Source of the DNA: an uncultured Paracoccaceae bacterium
Lineage (GTDB): Bacteria > Pseudomonadota > Alphaproteobacteria > Rhodobacterales > Rhodobacteraceae
Reading direction: 5' to 3'
Length of the DNA stretch: 64,000 bases
Assembly: GCA_947493745.1 (NCBI GenBank)
Contig: CANLSM010000021.1
Location: 1-64,000 of the forward strand
Of this stretch, positions 63,237-64,000 are shown one piece after another; the stretch's first letter is position 1; every line of letters starts with the position of its first letter. Position numbers and translations under genes: made by a program. The notes under the pieces are model-generated. The model saw nothing but the letters and a program-made list of their open reading frames with translations, made no database searches and was not told the DNA's origin.

Positions 63237-64000
63237 ATGAATCAGATGCTCCCCACTTCCCGTATCGACAAGATGCGCGGAGCCGCGCGGCACATCGTGC
63301 GCGAACTTGGCTTCATGCAGAAGGGGTTGGCAGGGACGGAGCTTTCACCTTCGGCCGTGCATTCCATTGTCGAGGTTGGCCACGGCACGGTGACCAACGC
63401 AAGCGACCTCGGCCCACTGTTGCATCTGGAGAAATCCAGCGTCAGCCGTCTTGTTCAGAAGCTGCAGAAAGATGGTCTGATCGACGTACATCCAGATCCT
63501 GGCGACAAACGGTCACGCGTGCTTGCACTTACGATGAAGGGAAAATGCCTTCTGAGCGACATAGAAGGCTTCGCCCGCCGACAACTTTGCTCTGCGCTGG
63601 ACGGGCTTTCATCGAAGGATGTCGCCCGGATTGAAACGGGTCTTGCCTTGTTCGCAAAGGCCCTGAGCGCGAAAGACCGGCCAAGTTTGGACGCCGTGAC
63701 AGATATCGAGGTGCATCAGGGCTACCGTCCGGGCGTCATCGCTTCTGTGACCCACTTACATGCATCTTTCTATTCGAAGAACTTCGGGTTTGGTGCTGTC
63801 TTCGAGCGGAAAGTTGCGACGGAGATGTCGGAGTTTATGGCGCGGATCGACAATCCATCAAACGCGACGTTTTCCGCCTATTTGGATGACGAGCTGCTTG
63901 GTTCAGTGTCACTAGACGGTGAGGACCTCGGAAAAGGCGTCTGCCATTTGCGATGGTTCATCGTTGGTCCCAAGACGCAGGGCATGGGGATCGGGAATAT
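63237..64000 (+). CDS. MarR-family regulator fused to GNAT acetyltransferase (partial at window end)
   Basis: The visible 254 codons begin with a MarR winged helix (about 1-140: MRGAARHIVRELGFM, SPSAVHSIVEVG, LLHLEKSSVSRLVQKLQKDGLIDV, PGDKRSRVLALTMKGK). They continue into a GNAT domain (from about 150: IEVHQGYRPGVIASVTHLHASFY, SAYLDDELLGSVSLDG, LRWFIVGPKTQGMGIGN, the last part being the acetyl-CoA loop). The stop is beyond the window. Such fusions are thought to combine ligand sensing and acetylation; the targets are unknown. A palindrome covers its start. Confidence 0.85.
   Translation, partial: MNQMLPTSRIDKMRGAARHIVRELGFMQKGLAGTELSPSAVHSIVEVGHGTVTNASDLGPLLHLEKSSVSRLVQKLQKDGLIDVHPDPGDKRSRVLALTMKGKCLLSDIEGFARRQLCSALDGLSSKDVARIETGLALFAKALSAKDRPSLDAVTDIEVHQGYRPGVIASVTHLHASFYSKNFGFGAVFERKVATEMSEFMARIDNPSNATFSAYLDDELLGSVSLDGEDLGKGVCHLRWFIVGPKTQGMGIGN

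Noticed and set aside
59892-64000. Integrative element with att repeats at tRNA-Asn
   Set aside because: No copy of the tRNA 3' end and no intact integrase found in the window; the region is IS debris only as far as can be seen.

Overview
The window is GC-rich alphaproteobacterial chromosome, most probably a marine or roseobacter-type member of the Rhodobacteraceae. The pointers are a sqdB-sqdD-sqdC sulfolipid operon in the Rhodobacter order, an aerobic-type cobalamin operon with CbiX, a dctBR-dctPQM TRAP locus, a LexA box of the GTTC-N7-GTTC form upstream of uvrA, a valine-degradation set, and a dispersed intergenic repeat (core GCCTCCGGCGGGGATATTT). The genus cannot be assigned from the sequence alone.

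Layout. 1-4 kb: tRNA-Asp and a polyamine (putrescine-type) ABC importer, potFGHI. 4.1-11.6 kb: a tightly overlapping cobalamin operon led by a structured leader and a small membrane protein, then cbiX, an RNase H-like/CobH fusion, cobL, cobI, a CbiG-CobJ fusion and cobM. 11.8-14.8 kb: sqdBDC. 14.9-15.8 kb: a Tae4-like amidase gene overlapping a gene for a small exported protein, a possible toxin/immunity pair. 15.8-20.1 kb: ssb, a lytic transglycosylase and uvrA. 20.9-26.0 kb: valine catabolism (mmsB, hydrolase, acyl-CoA dehydrogenase, mmsA), interrupted by an oppositely oriented predicted cell-wall hydrolase. 26.2-29.6 kb: CBS protein, coaD, two cyclophilins and a DUF3179 protein. 29.6-34.7 kb: ccmBA, acnA and a DUF1223 protein. 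34.7-43.7 kb: DUF985, eno, an antiporter, a small acidic membrane protein, a glycosyltransferase, mazG, an M20 amidohydrolase, a P450 and a PLP lyase. 43.8-49.6 kb: the C4-dicarboxylate sensor, regulator and TRAP transporter. 49.7-53.9 kb: gpt, fabI, pdxH, an SDR, a double cold-shock protein and a DUF192 protein.

From tRNA-Pro (53.9 kb) onward the window becomes patchy. An integrase C-terminal remnant abuts tRNA-Pro. It is followed by decayed DNA and then a cupin / acyl-CoA dehydrogenase / APH-kinase operon resembling a split ACAD10/11. Next come an EnvZ-like kinase without a partner regulator, an MBL hydrolase and tRNA-Asn. After tRNA-Asn there is about 4 kb of insertion-sequence debris and poorly recognisable, more AT-rich DNA, ending in a MarR-GNAT fusion gene that runs off the window.

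The most unusual items are the orphan Tae4-like/exported-protein pair with no type VI genes nearby, the RNase H-like domain fused to CobH, the structured leader with a hairpin covering a Shine-Dalgarno site ahead of the cobalamin operon, and the Dct response regulator that lacks the AAA+ domain yet sits next to a clear palindromic operator. No CRISPR array, rRNA or complete mobile element is present. All assignments rest on reading the sequence; no database search was run.
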